Source: Siderastrea siderea
Lineage: Eukaryota; Cnidaria; Anthozoa; Scleractinia; Rhizangiidae
Length of the DNA stretch: 64,000 nucleotides
Direction of reading: 5' to 3'
Assembly (NCBI GenBank): GCA_964030785.1
Contig: OZ034967.1
Location: forward strand, 51,303,533 to 51,367,532
In this document: piece after piece, positions 24,501 to 37,050 of the stretch
How the letters are laid out: each line of letters opens with the position of its first letter
How positions within the stretch are numbered: the stretch's first letter is position 1
The notes under the pieces: model-generated
Told to the model about the DNA's origin: nothing
Databases searched by the model: none
What the model saw: the letters and a program-made list of their open reading frames with translations, nothing else
Position numbers and translations under genes: made by a program

Positions 24501-24970
24501 AAGCTGATCAATTTTATCGCCAAGGCTCTGTACGTTTTGGTGAATAAACTTGAGTCCACGGAGTTTGACAACGTCATTCAGTCCATTAACAGGCCCAGGG
24601 TTGAGACTAACATCTCCAGACAGAAGAACCAAATAACCAGCACACAAAGATAGTCTGACGAGTTTGAGTCCGGCTCTCGCCTTCCAACAGGGCGGAATTG
24701 ATGGGCTTGCACTGTAATGACGACTAGAACAGTGGTTTCGATCAGGGACGTAGTACCTGTCGCCATTAAAAGCAACCAAGAAAGCCACGGTAGGATTAGA
24801 TACACGATAAACGTGTAACGAAGAAATAATAGTAGAAAGCAGAAACAGAAGAGACAAATATCGAGAGAGCGCAAACGGCCACCGTCCAACCGCCATCTTC
24901 AGGTCACGCCAACGCCGATTTAGGCTAACTGGATTGGCTCGCTGGCTCACTGATTGTCGGACCCTATAAA
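21577..24970 (-). mobile_element. Non-LTR retrotransposon (CR1/L2-like), near full length
   Basis: A minus-strand LINE sits inside the Harbinger-type element. It has one long ORF (21780-24950) with endonuclease and reverse transcriptase, and a 3' region ending in AATAAAGG followed by TTCTTCTTCT. There is no poly(A) tail, which fits CR1/L2-type elements. The exact 5' end and target duplication are not clear. Confidence 0.82.
21780..24950 (-). CDS. LINE ORF: endonuclease-reverse transcriptase with 2A-like peptide
   Basis: The intact 1056-aa ORF copies its own RNA at a nicked genomic site. Residues 30-45 form a hydrophobic stretch. Residues 113-120 read DVSLNPGP, close to the 2A ribosome-skipping consensus D-(V/I)-E-x-N-P-G-P, with Ser at the Glu place. 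An APE-type endonuclease follows (about 130-355), with SETW at 167-170, GDF at 276-278 and SDH at 344-346. The Asn usually found after GDF is Ser here, which could weaken the nuclease. The reverse transcriptase covers about 585-900, with YRPIS, GVPQGSILGP and the catalytic YADD at 808-811. The lack of stops suggests a young copy. CR1/L2 placement is by motif style and 3' end, not by a tree. Confidence 0.9.
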   Translation of the reverse strand: MSQRANPVSLNRRWRDLKMAVGRWPFALSRYLSLLFLLSTIISSLHVYRVSNPTVAFLVAFNGDRYYVPDRNHCSSRHYSASPSIPPCWKARAGLKLVRLSLCAGYLVLLSGDVSLNPGPVNGLNDVVKLRGLKFIHQNVQSLGDKIDQLRLLLQELHSGIQIITLSETWIKPDRNDSEYELPGYRLFRKDRKGNHGGVAVFVHDALVVTRRDDLELDTVEGMWLEIAVPKSRSFLVGNFYRPDRTSSYYDKDFMVKLNGILDTASAEGKEMLLFGDFSCCFMSSHRNDSDCKQLKSLFRSLNIKQLIDQPTRITKNSKSLIDLVAVNCPQNVCESGVVSAHLSDHELVYCVRKLNWKRAPSQVKTFRNYAHFNVDAFRKDLKGVNWNSAPCPDGPVIVDKLWHDFKREFIAIADRHEPLTQRRVRGIDNCPWLNKSIKATMRQRDYFHKRALKSNTSEDWASYRRFRNRVTNEIRSAKASYNKRLIEESVGDHRSFWRTMKKILPGEKKVTSPNIKVNGVVSSDKQCIVNAFNKFFASAASKLMATVRSTCGHNQRDHNTSIRQYPPFNFLEITEEFVLSQLRSLKSGKAVGLDGIPARLLKDSVDIVVKPVTFIINTSLRTSKVPCDWKSARVIPLFKKGKADEMDNYRPISILPVLSKVLERAVHIQLYKYLQQYNILSPYQCGFRKCHSTEFAALSFSDNIRRNMDQGQLTGAVFIDLRKAFDTVDHAVLLDKLSNLGIGDKEHGWFTDYLSNRTQVVEFQGVTSTPEAISVGVPQGSILGPLLFILHINDLPEVVSECNILVYADDTVLYCSSSKASIIQDKLIADLSKIEHWLSFNSLFINVSKTEAMLFGTAPRLSAVNSFSITLNNNVIKRVFHFPYLGIVFDDRLSWNEHIKHLISKAGKRVGMLGRLRRGLTRESANIVYCSLIRPILEYCVSVWGCCGVGHKQDLEALQKRAARIVARTVRSNPAMDVLKWPTLEERRRKSVFKLVKKCLQGQCPQYFKEYFKRNNTIHARATRQSNLLHPPAVRTEIAKRSFYYYGCTLFNELS

Positions 24971-25247
24971 GCTAAGAATGCATTGCACATTCTGAAGCAT
25001 AACCAACTCCAGAGTTTAAAGGGAGCAAGGGAAGAATGGTTGCAGTTTTGCTGGGATTTTGTAAAGTCCCCCTGGAATGATGAAATAGCTTTGCAACATC
25101 TTTTTTTTCTTGCTTGTAGCAGTGCAAGAATTTTTTTCTATTTCATTTGTGCTGCATGCAATTTTTTTCTTCCGACAAGGGCTTGCAGGAAATTTTTTTT
25201 CGAAATCATCCACACCCCCCCTCAAGAGTTAAATGGTCGGCCCCTTA

Positions 25248-28200
25248 GAAACGGGTTGACACCAAAATTGAGCAGCATTGGTGTTAATTTTGTATTGAGC
25301 TCTTTAAGGTGACTAATTTCGATTGTAAGATCAATTTTTCTTTCCAAGAAAAGGCAAAAAAAGAGGTTCTTTGTTTGAAACATGCTAAATATTTCTCTTT
25401 ATCTCCAATGGCCTTGAACAACCTACAACAACGAAATTCCTTTCATTTCGTCATTAACACGGCAATCAATCGTCAATTGCATACACCATCCCCAAGAAAA
25501 ACATAGTCAAAATATCTCCCTTTGCACTCCCTCCCGTGCCAATATATATAATTTTAAAACATACCAATCAATCGTCCGTGACCTTGAAGAACCTACTTCG
25601 ACGAAATGAATTTTAATTGGTAATACTATAAGACGGCGCAACGGCGCAACGGGCCGTCGTTATTACGGCAATTAGTATCCACGGAACAATAATTCCTAGT
25701 TGATTGGGTAACAAGAACTAACAATCACGTAGCGAAACAAGCCAGCCGTTAAATGACCAATATTGTACCCTGGCATTTATTTCCCGGGGCTTAAATGTCA
25801 TGGATGTAGAATGCTTGTCGCACACTAGATTAAGCGTAGATTTATATGGATTAACTAAAATATGATTGTTGATGTAAATATGTTTTATGTTTATAGGCCA
25901 CCTAAAGTAATACAAAGCTAATCCAAGAATTTCTTCGTCTTCCGTGCAGATCAATCCCATGAGCTTTTTATGACTCAAAGGATAAAACCTTAAAAATATG
26001 AATCTCCTAAAAATCTTTCTCCTTTTAGGTTCGACCCAAAACGACAAAAGTCTTATCGTTAATTAAGACTTTCTTTAGGATGAGTAGCCGGGTTCTGTTT
26101 AGCCACTTATTTGTACGATAAGCAATTATCGGAAAGTCATTTTGGAAACGACCTGACACTAAAAGTTGAATAGCTTTTTTTTATTGAGCTACTAATGAGA
26201 TTCAATTGCTTATGTAGGTATTGAATTCTAAATTGAATACTTTTAAATAAGTCCTTTGTTCAGCTACAACTTACATGCCAAAAAGATCCGAATACAAAGT
26301 AAAGGACAAACAATACTTATTTTACTGAGAATGGAGATGGAATACAATGCAATTTACATACATGTCGAGTCAGCTATATAAGACATTCTATAAAGGGTGT
26401 ACTTTACTCTCAAAAGGTATTTCTGGGGAGACACTTGGATCAGCTTGGCACACGTCGGTTGCGATAAACCAACGTTCTGTGAGTAGAAAACTGTTTTTGA
26501 GACAAGTGAAATGGCATGGGAAATTTAACAACAGAAGTTTTTTGCAAAATTGAGACTGAAACTACTGTTTGGCCACAGGGGATTTTTTATCAGTTCAGTC
26601 AAAGCAAGTTTAAATAACACAGCTAGAAAATTGGGTTGAATTCAAAAGCGGCATACGTGAATTGATTCGGAGCATTCCTTGTATAGAATTTAGCCTGATC
26701 TTCTTGAGGGAGAAGAAATTGAAACAAGTCGAATGCCAATTTGCTTGTAAGTAACCGTTATTCGTAAAGGACAGTTATATACTGTATAGGTATCCATAAA
26801 GATTGTGAAAAACTGACTAAGTTAGAAGAATTAGTGAAATTTAAAACAAGTGTTCTTTCAGTCATATACACCTAGAATATCACTTTATTATTCGTAGACA
26901 ATCTTAAGCAGTTGACCGAATTTTGGCGGCGGGAACTGTTTGCTCTAAGGTCGTGTCTATATTAGCTCCGTTTCGATACTTGGAGAATGACATCAAAACG
27001 TCTGTAGGAACGTGGAGGCGAAAATTGGTTTAGCGCCAAAATAATTTTCTGTTGTAGGTTTCAATATCTACGCGGTTAGTTAACTGAGCGTCTTGTTTTC
27101 AGGTACCATGGGAAGTGACACCCAAAGCTCCGCTTCACGCCAAAACGAAAGTCCAAAAAGCTATGCCAAAAAAACTCCTGTAGACTACTTGTACCCTGCA
27201 AGCTCCTTCAGGTTGAACTGAATCGGACAGCTTCAATTTTATTATGCTGTTTTTAGCCAAATTGAATGCAGAGGAAAATTCCATTCAATTTGAAAAAAAG
27301 AAGCAAAAATTGAAAAACCGTTCATTTAATCATCTAGTTCTAATTTAATAAATGAGACCCAGGCCTGTCTTTAGTGAGGTACCGACGCGCATTTCGGCAA
27401 ATTTCTCGTAACTACAAAGTTTTCTACTGTGGCCTTTATAAGACTTAACTGTTTGCTCTAAGGCCGTGTCTACATGAGGCTTTTTTCTTTTTAGCTGAAA
27501 GTCAATAGGGACGAATCAATACGAAAGTCAGTTTTGACGCTAAAATAATTTTCTGCTGGCGCTGTATTTATGCATTGGTCCCCAAAGAATGTCGTGCTAA
27601 ATTAAATATCGCGCAGAATTGGATATAATAATAGTTCAGTTTCGAGTTCACCAAGACCGCTGGACTGACTATTTGCGGCAGCAAATAAAGGAGAATCAGA
27701 AGAAAAGCTTTGTAAGGAAGGTCATGCTAAAATCCGAAGCCTGGTCTCTGCCAAGACACTTCCCTCCACGGTGTTTCTCTCCACACAATAGGAGTGAAAA
27801 TGGACACCGGAAACATAATGCTGGGGGGGGGGTAACCCGCAATGGACTAGAATCCTATCCAGGGAAGGGGGGGGGGAGGAAAGAGGAGTAGCAACACTCT
27901 TAGTCGGCTTCTTGCTGAAGGAACTGGGTTAAGCTCCGACCAGGTGGGCTTCTTGTGGTTAGTGTGTGCCCCTCCCATACCCCCATAAAATTAAAATGGA
28001 ACAAAATGGATTCCTTGGTCTAACACTTGTTTGTAGTCCCCAAACAACTTTGGAATTCGGCTTCTTCTAAAGCATCGCCAATAGAATGAAAGACCAACAC
28101 CGTAAGACAAAAACCACATTTGTGATGACAGCTTCCTAATAAAAGATTCTTATTATAATAACTATTAATATTTTATGTTATTATTGTTATTATTCAGTAT

Positions 28201-28249
28201 TATTAATCTCGTTTTTTCTTATTGTCAGAGAGAAGCTCTTGGCAGGAAT
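25248..28249. other. Spacer upstream of gene B
   Basis: I see no supported exon in these 3 kb. There are G-runs near 27826 and 27870 and an AT-rich stretch at 28140-28200. A TTTTTTCTTATTGTCAG just before 28229 could be an acceptor of a 5' UTR intron, so the gene B promoter may lie further upstream. Confidence 0.45.
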
Positions 28250-28301
28250 ATGATTCACCTGTGGCTGTGCACGTTTGTTGTGCATTTAGCGCTCACCCGA
28301 G
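28250..28301 (+). CDS. Gene B exon 1: signal peptide
   Basis: The exon encodes MIHLWLCTFVVHLALTR and one base of the next codon. It is a typical hydrophobic secretion signal. The donor is G|GTGAGT in phase 1. It has the same 52-nt coding length as gene C exon 1. Confidence 0.82.
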
Positions 28302-31300
28302 GTGAGTGGTAGTTATGACAATGTACGAAAAAAGAAGTAAAGCAAAGGAGAATGTACATGGGAATTTTGCTGATTGTTTTTGGTTTTTTTTTTTTGCCAA
28401 AACATTGCAACAATTATAACTACAATTAGTAGGGTGTGAGGCGGGATGATGGGACAGGGGGATTAGCTTCCCTTCTTCCCGTATATTTAATACCGGTCCG
28501 CGCCCTGGACGCAAGCCTTGCTGCACTTTTTCTTTGTTGGAAGATTACGCAATGTAACCAATAATTTGCCCATTCCTTCCGCTTCTCGTCCGTATTTTTT
28601 CCCGCCTCCTGTATATTTCCCTCCCTCTGCACCCTGTTCCTCTTTATTACTTTGTCTTGTGCATGAAATTCTTCTTAAACTTCACGAGGAAGACAAGACG
28701 AGAAGGAAAAAAATAGGATTATATTTTGTCGCCGTGTTGTACCTAAATACTGGTGCAGATCTTGAAATTGTTTCGAACGTCGAAAAGATGTCATCACCTT
28801 TTTTTTGGCCATCTGTGCATTGCAGTGTACGAGTGTAGTTTAATAATAATTAGAAGAAAAACTGGACCATTCATTTTAGCTCCCATTAACGCAAATAGGT
28901 CTTTTGTTTTTCACAATGGTTCTTAAAATAGGTTGATATGGTCGAGTCAGACGTGTCAACCCACTGCAGCAAAGAATGATACAGGGTCACCCAAAATAAC
29001 ATGTTTTTAAATTTACAGTAACCATGGTACCTTAACCTTCAAAACGAATGTTTGCCCTAGCGAGCAGCAGACCAAGTTTTAAAGTGACTTTTAAGTTTGT
29101 ATATCCAAATAGCTTCTGTTAGCTTCTCTTATCCACTTTTATCCATGCTATCTAACGCAAATGCAATATGTTTCTCTGTAACTCGATGTTTGCTGACATA
29201 CTGCTGAAACACTGGCTCTCATTTGAGTACGTGAAAATTTTTCACGTAGTTATTCATTGTAGTCAAAGAAGAAGAATTTATGTTGTTATTGTTTAAATTT
29301 CAGCTGCTTCCGACTGCGAGAATCCACCACTGGATTTAAGCATTGTAATTGACCAGACAAAGAGTGTTGGAGCAGACAACTATGACACCATGTTAGAATC
29401 AGTCCGTACTCTCATATCAAAGTACCACGTAGGTCCTGATAAGACTCGCGTTTCAATAGTTACATATCATAACAAGGCGCAGGTTCGCGCGAGCTTTGAC
29501 GACGCGAAATATCAAAGTCAGAAAGGACTTAATGATCTCCTGGATGAAATGAAAGCCAAAGACAAGCTGGGTAACCCCACACGCACTGACATAGCACTGG
29601 AGGTGGTTAATAAAGAAGTATTTAACACAAAGAATGGAGACCGGCCGGATTCGCCCAATGTCATGATCGTGTTTACTGACGGTGCGACACACAAGAAGTC
29701 GAAGCCATACAGTCAAGTTCTCCCTCCACTCGTGGTAGGAGCTAGTTCTGATAAAAAGTTTACCACTATTACCTTCGTAATCGATAATGCTTTTTTGTAT
29801 TCGAGTCGTATATAAGGTTATAATTAAGTTGAGGGGCGATGACTTAATGCTTCATGATAAGTCTGACCAAAAGATTAGATGATCGGTTGGCTCGAAGCCT
29901 GGTCTCTGCATTGTGGCATATTGCTTACTTCCATAAGAAACTCTTCATCATCGGTCTCCCCCTATCCAGGTTCCCATTGGTCGGAATCGATCACGTGACG
30001 CGAAAGTGTCTCTCCTCAGCGGGCGCCTATCAGTGCATAGTACCCGTTTTGGCAATTTTCGCTCAAAATTTAGCGTTGTACAATAAAAACAATAGAGTTC
30101 TTCTGTCTCAGGCCCTATGTGTGGTAGCCGTCCCTTGGAAATTTGATGTTCAAACTTCATATAAGCCCTCGAACTACGTTCTCGGGCTAATATTTGTTGT
30201 GAACATCAAATTTCCTCGGGCAACCCATCAGACGATAGTGAACTCTATTGTTTAATTAGAAATTGGTACCGTGAATTCATGTAAGACAACATTGAGTGTA
30301 ATAATAGTTATTGAATTATTCAGACAACACCAGCAAGTAAAAAATCAGTATTAGTAATATCTTCTTCAGAAATAACTTTCCCCAGGATTAGTACTTACCC
30401 TGAAATTGTTGCAAAGCAGAGGAAAAATGATTTTTTTTCACTAGACTGAGATCTAACCCAACAAATTAAATTAAAATGCCATTTCCTCCCTGGAGAGATA
30501 CATAAAACAAAAATGCGGTGAAAGCAGTGACAAGCTTTATTTAGGTATTTTTGTTCTTGACATTTCGTTTCTATACTCAGGCTAAAGGTGTCCATCGAAT
30601 TGCCGTTGGAATTGGAAAGCAGATTAAGACAGAAGAACTTGAAACGATCGCTGGAAGTCCTGATCGCGTCGTAAATGCTGCGAGTTTTGATGCTCTAGAG
30701 AAAGAGCTGGACAAAATTCGTGAGGTTACATGCAGTAAGTATTTTTGTTTCGTTCACTGTTTGTTTTTTCTTGTGATGTGCCACTATTTCATGTAAATTA
30801 GGAGGAAGAGGAAATTATTGTTGATGGACAGTTGCTGTAGTTGTTACCCAAATGGAAATTCCAGTATTGTTAATCAATGTGACTGATTAAAGCACGCTTA
30901 ATCCGTATTCTGAGTATTTATGACCAATTACAGATCACAGGAGACGAAAATACAAAACTAACACAATCATTTCAAACGAAGTCCGTTCTAGTATTTACAA
31001 CAGAGCTGGAAGACAATTGCGCAAACGCCCTCAGCGGCGGGTAGCAAAGAGAGGGGGTTGCATTCGCAGGCTTGTGGTGACTGCGTATCCTCTCTTAACA
31101 TAATTGCTTTTGGTTATACTCAGGTATCGATGGAGGATACACTGCGTGGAGTAAGTGGTCTGCATGTTCTGCAACATGCGGTGGTGGTGTCCGCTGGCAT
31201 TCTAGAACTTGTACCAATCCATCACCAAAAGGAAAAGGAAAAACGTGCAAGGAACAGAACCTTGGACCTGCCAAAGAGTCCCAGGCGTGCAATACTCAGA

Positions 31301-34300
31301 AATGCGGTGAGTTTCTTGTGATGAACTGTTGTGGAAATTTTAAAAAGTGGTATTGTAAGCCCCCAGGAAGGGGGACTTTCATATGAAAGTGACCGAGGTG
31401 CTAAATGTGTGGCTTGCAACTGATAGATCTAAAAAGGTCGTTGTTATAATGATCCTGGTACCCAAAAGGGGTAAAACCCGGAAAACAAAAGGAAAAGTCA
31501 ATTTTCGTTTCAGAATCGGCACCTTTTGGGAAAAAGTACAAATTTCGTTGCAGTGTTGCCACATTCGTCGAGAGTGCAACTCAGTGAAGATTTTTTTCTG
31601 GAGCTTTCTTTTTATAGTAACTGGTTTTAAGTTGTCTCCTAACCGCAAAAATCGCTTAGTAGTACAGCGTGAGAAGAGCGCAAAAATTTTCAAACGAATG
31701 GTACATAGCAAAGTACTGCTCATTTTATTTCATCTGAGTGGACACACTTTGTGATAAGACTTCACCCATAAACTTAAACGTCAGAAGTACCTTGTACAGC
31801 ATAATAGACAGTGCTAAAGGAAAGTATTTTTCAGTAACTCTCATTTATAAGAATGAGTTACACTTTAGGATTTTACCCAAAGGTAAAAAAAGTAAGAACT
31901 ACCTTGTTCAGTGATTATATAGACAGTGCTACAGGAAAGCACTGCAAAGTAGCTTTCACTACTTAAACTAAAACCACTCTACACTGACGAATCAGTCACT
32001 CAGGAGTGCCAGTGCTAAGTTTCATGTTCAATTTTCTTCATAGGTACCGATGGGGGATATTCCTCATGGAGCAAGTGGTCTGATTGTTCAGTTACATGTG
32101 GGGGAGGTGTCACGTGGAGAACCAGAGCATGCGTGAATCCAAAACCAAGCGGTGATGGAAAGACGTGCAAGGAACAGAGCCTTGGACCTGAAAAGCAATC
32201 GAAAACATGCAATCCTCAGAAATGCGGTAACACAGCTATTAATGACTCTTATTGGCCTTTATAAAATCGTTAGTCTCTTTTAAATATAAATTTCAGATGA
32301 TGGTGAAATTGATAATCGAGACAGTTTTACATAGATGCTGCTTGAAATATATTGATTTCTCTCAAAAGCCTTGGTTGCGCGATATCAGTGATAGTAATTT
32401 TTCTCTCATATAACAATTTTCCGAGTGCTCCATTCATCTCACTGGTTAATAAGAAATTTTTATTTATCATTTATTTATTTATTTATTTGATTTTTGTCAT
32501 CTTATTTTTCACTTTCCAATCATTGAAACTCCCTACCATTCCACTTTTTTTGCGGGATCGTTATTTTCAGGTCTCGGTATCATTCGCGACGCTTTACAGG
32601 ACCTTTTCACTTCGTAAAGCGTACATTTATTTCAGCCCAGCTCATCAAAAATCGACATTTCCCACAGGAACCCATACTACGAAGCCGTAACTACTGACAT
32701 TAAAAGTACTATAGGATAAAAATCAGCTTTGGTTGTAGTAGTAAAAAAGTACGAACAGATAATAAGGATTCAATTTTTGCGTAAAGGAGTTAACTCCATT
32801 ACATGAACATACCGTTCATTGTTCATTGTAGCTTCATCGGCAAAGATGTTGCTCATTATATTCGTTCCTTGTTCATTGGTCTGTTTCGTCATGGGACGTG
32901 CTATACGCTGTCCAAGATGTAAAATTGGCAAGTCCGATCATTCTTTCGCAAACCCTGGCAAAGATTTTCATGGCTCTGCCTCCGTTGCTGTGTGGAGCGC
33001 TTATGATCACGATGATATTTCTCACTTGTCGGACTCCACAAGCTCCTTCGTACCTCCCAACTCCATTCAACAAACACCGCTCCTCTCCCGGAGGAGCGGC
33101 CCAGGCCCTCTCTCAAGACGTTCAACTTAACAAGTCGAAAAACGAAAATTCACGGGCCTTGGTGGAATTAACAAAGTCTTCCCTTATAACCGAACTACCC
33201 CATGACTCTGCCGTTCCTTCACAGGATACTTCGTCTGAATTGAGTGATGCGAAGGTCCTTGCCCTTGTGATCCCAGGTGATCGTCGTGTTTTTAAGATCG
33301 ATTTACTAACAGTGGTATCCTGTGGGGGTTGGGGGGGGGGGGAGGAGGAAGAGTGTCACTCGGTTCATGATACAGAGACTGGGCGGCGTGTAGCCCGAGT
33401 TTGACATTCAGTAAGAGTTTGCTGAATTGGCCCGAGTAGTTTGTTCAGCTATACGTATCGGTAACCTACATCCAACACTTGGAAAGCTTTTACGGACATA
33501 TATAATTTAGTAAGTGAGGAACTTATAATTGCAAAACCAGTCTCAGTTAAATTATAAATGTTTGTTTGGTTGGTAGTGTTGGCTCTTCAGGACGTATCTA
33601 TGTAGCAGAAATCATTTCTTTTATACTACCTAAGGATGGTTCCAAAATAAGTGTGAAGAAAGGCTTTTACGATAATTTTGCCGAACACCACAATAAAAAA
33701 TAAATAAATATATAAACTGCAATAGCTGTCGCGAAATAGTTTCTCGGAGCAGTTTTCCAGTTAGTTTTATTCCCTTTAAAAAATTCGTTCTACGCGGTAC
33801 ATATGCCTTTCCTCTGGATAGCGTCTTAGCTCTGCTGTGTCTCTTTTCAGGGTTCTTATTTCCCGTTTTCCTTTGTGATACTTGTAAGTTACTGGTGAAA
33901 ATGAAGGCCATGATAATATCTTTTCTGGTAGCTTGGTACCTAACCTGCTGCCTTGTACAACATGATAAACAGTGCTACAGAAAAGTACTGCACAGTACAG
34001 AGGGCCAGTGCTAAGGTTTAATCATTTTCAATTTTTTTCACAGGTACGGATGGGGGATACTCCTCGTGGAGCAAGTGGTCTGATTGTTCAGTGACTTGTG
34101 GGGGAGGAGTCACTTGGAGATTCAGAGCATGCGTGAATCCAAAACCAAGCGGCGATGGAAAAACGTGCAAGGAACAGAACCTTGGACCTGACAAGCAATC
34201 GAAAACGTGCAATCCTCAGAAATGCGGTAACACAGCCATTAATGTCTTCTTACAGGCCTTTATACAATCGTTAGTCTTTAATATAAATTTCAATTACTGA

Positions 34301-36969
34301 TAACGATTCTGTTAAGACAGGCCCTTCTTTATAACAAATTAATTTCCGTAAGAAGGCAGTGGTTGGTATGAAGTCTCACTTTCACATTCCTACTTTGCGC
34401 GATGGGATTGATAATAATTTTTGTTCATTTAACGATTTTAAAGTACTTTATTTAGTACAGGCGACGACCTCTTCACTGGGCTTGTACCAGCATAAGCCAT
34501 AGACTATTTTCGCAGCGCACACATGTATCGTTTAGTCAAGCTCATTGAAAAGCGACATTTCTCAAAGGCACCCCATACTACTAAAAATCGCAAGCTACTG
34601 ATAGTTGAAGTACTTTACAACAAAATCAACTGTGGTTGTACTAGGCAATGGAGCGAGTGCAAAAAAGTGCGCTCGTCCCAATTTTCGTGCGGCCAAAAAG
34701 CGAAAAATGCTTTGAACGGGCGAAAGAAAACTTACGGAAACGCTTGCTACGCAGACTATCGATTAATTTGTTAACAAACGTTCAGTTTCATCATTGGAAA
34801 GATCAAAGAAAGTGGGTCACCCAAGCTGGTGGTCCATATACTTTGGGAATCCTTCCAAACCTGAACTTCTTGTTTTAGCGATCCCACTGTTTGTTATAAC
34901 TGGTTTTGGTTTGCCTGTTTGTTTTAATCCAGGTGTGGATGGTAACTGGTCTCCCTGGAGTAATCCTGGTCCTTGTGACAAGACTTGTGGTGGAGGCGTG
35001 CGAGTGAGGAAAAGAACCTGTACCAATCCACCACCTTCTGGCAACGGCAAGAAATGCCCAGGACCGAGTACTAAAACGGAGAGCTGCAACACACAGAATT
35101 GTAGGTCGCATATTACTGATTTTTTTTTGCCTCGATACCTTATTATAGGAAATTAACGCTCCATGAAATGAACTCGAATTTTAAAAATTCGTGTTAAGTA
35201 AATTTAAGTCGCGTTAACTTTTGTGAGCGTTAATTTCCGCGTTGTTAATTAAATGGAGCGTTATTTTCCGCGACCTTAATTTCCATCATTTTAATCCCAA
35301 ATCATGGATACAGTCCAAACATTCTTGACACCCACAAAACAATATCTTTCCTACATTTAGGCAGAATTTAACGCACATTGTCTGAAATTTAACGCACATT
35401 GTTTATAAAGAAATTGCTTCACACATGTAGACCTGTTTAGTTCCTGATTTTTATATTCAGTTGAAAATAAATTTGTTCCAGTTGAGACCCTAAAGTCTTT
35501 CTTTGTGTTAATCGCGTTTATCTTCCTCATTTTGAAATTTTACCTCCTCTTTCGCGTTAATTTCCTTTGTTGGGAAGTAATTTTCCCCTTCAATTCCCGT
35601 TAATTTAAGTGTTCCTGTGATAAGATAAATAAATATATAAATCAAAGGATACTTAAACAGAGTAAAATGTAAATAAAAAGATGAGACATAACGCGAAGGT
35701 GGAAAACAATCGGAGAACTGGGAGAATCAATCTATTCAATCTATTTGATTAACTCTTTCAACCATCAGGTTTAAATGGGTTGCAACTTGAAAAAATTGCG
35801 CAAAAATGTTCAAGTTGTTCACTCTGGCTTTTGGAGACTAATCACTAAAAACTTGTTAAGGTTTGTTCTTTCTTCGAAAAAATCCCTTAAAATCGTATGC
35901 TTTGTGCTCATTAGGGCATTTAGTGTACGATTAAAGCTGTTTAGTTGTATTTCTAGTGCAGTTTTTTTATAGCAAAACATAGAATTCCTTAATAACGTAG
36001 CCTCTTTAAAATCATTCGGATATCAAACGGCAAAATTGACCCCATTGTTACGTTGACGGATAAAATATTATCGTTTTGACGCTTGACACTTTATCTTCCG
36101 TTAAAAGTTCCGTAACCTCGAAAACAGTTGACGGCTAAAAGTTTAATCTCTTTTCAAAGATTGAATACTTACTCAGTTTAGATTCTACTTTCAGCTCAAG
36201 AAGCCACTTGGTTTAGAACAAAATTAACCTTCATATTAACTTCTGTTTTCCCCTCAGGCCCTCCTCCACCACCTCGTCCGTGCAAGGAGCATTTAGATGT
36301 TGGAGTAATCCTGGACTCCTCGAACAGCATCAAACCATTTGATTATCAGAAGGCGCTCAATTTCTTACAAAGCCTTGCTCAAAGACTGCAAGTATCAGAA
36401 CCCGGTTCACACATGGCAATAATTTTGTACAGTTGGGAGGCACACACTGTTTACAGGTTGGTAGCTAGACATAAATCAACATTACCAGACACAGAGAAAT
36501 GTCAGTCACTTACTTTGGAAAAAGTATTGCGATTTTCAATCAATTGTTGAAAGAAAATCGCGTTTGGTTTGATCACAGAGTTGGTTGAAAGATCCGGCAC
36601 CACGTTAGTATCCCATAAGAAGCAAAATCACACCCATTGGAAAGACAACGTTTGGACATAAAACATGTCTTATAAAATTTATTTTCCACTTCAATTATAG
36701 GTTCACAGACACACAAAATATCAACGCTCTGAGAAATAAAATAAGGAGCTCACCTCACATTCAGGGTGGAACACGGACTGACAGAGCGTTGGAGCTTGCA
36801 GGACAAGATTTCTTTGGCTGGACGGAGACTGGAGACAGACCGGATGTGCCTAACGTGTTGCTCGTGCTGACAGACGGAGACACAAATGAAGGAAGCAGGC
36901 CATTTTCTCAAGTGCTACCCCCATTGGAGGTATTTACAGTTGCAATTTTTAGCTAATCCAGCAAGGGAC

Positions 36970-37050
<81 letters not shown>

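Larger units (their letters stand above)
20988..25244. mobile_element. Harbinger-type foldback element carrying a LINE
   Basis: The terminal repeats GGGGCCGACCATTTAACTCT (start) and the reverse complement (end) extend over about 45 bp. TTA flanks both sides (20985-20987 and 25245-25247), a 3-bp duplication typical of PIF/Harbinger. Without the LINE it would be a MITE of roughly 0.9 kb. No Harbinger transposase is present. Confidence 0.75.

Noticed and set aside
21873..24889. Several 60-100 codon frames inside the LINE
   Set aside because: They are other-frame shadows of the 1056-aa ORF.
20988..25244. LTR retrotransposon
   Set aside because: The outer repeats are inverted, not direct, and the ORF is an APE-type LINE.
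35101..35110. Splice donor G|GTCGCA two bases further on for gene B exon 7
   Set aside because: It would put VWA 2 out of frame. The donor T|GTAGGT gives phase 1, a proper Cys codon, and the same layout in gene A.
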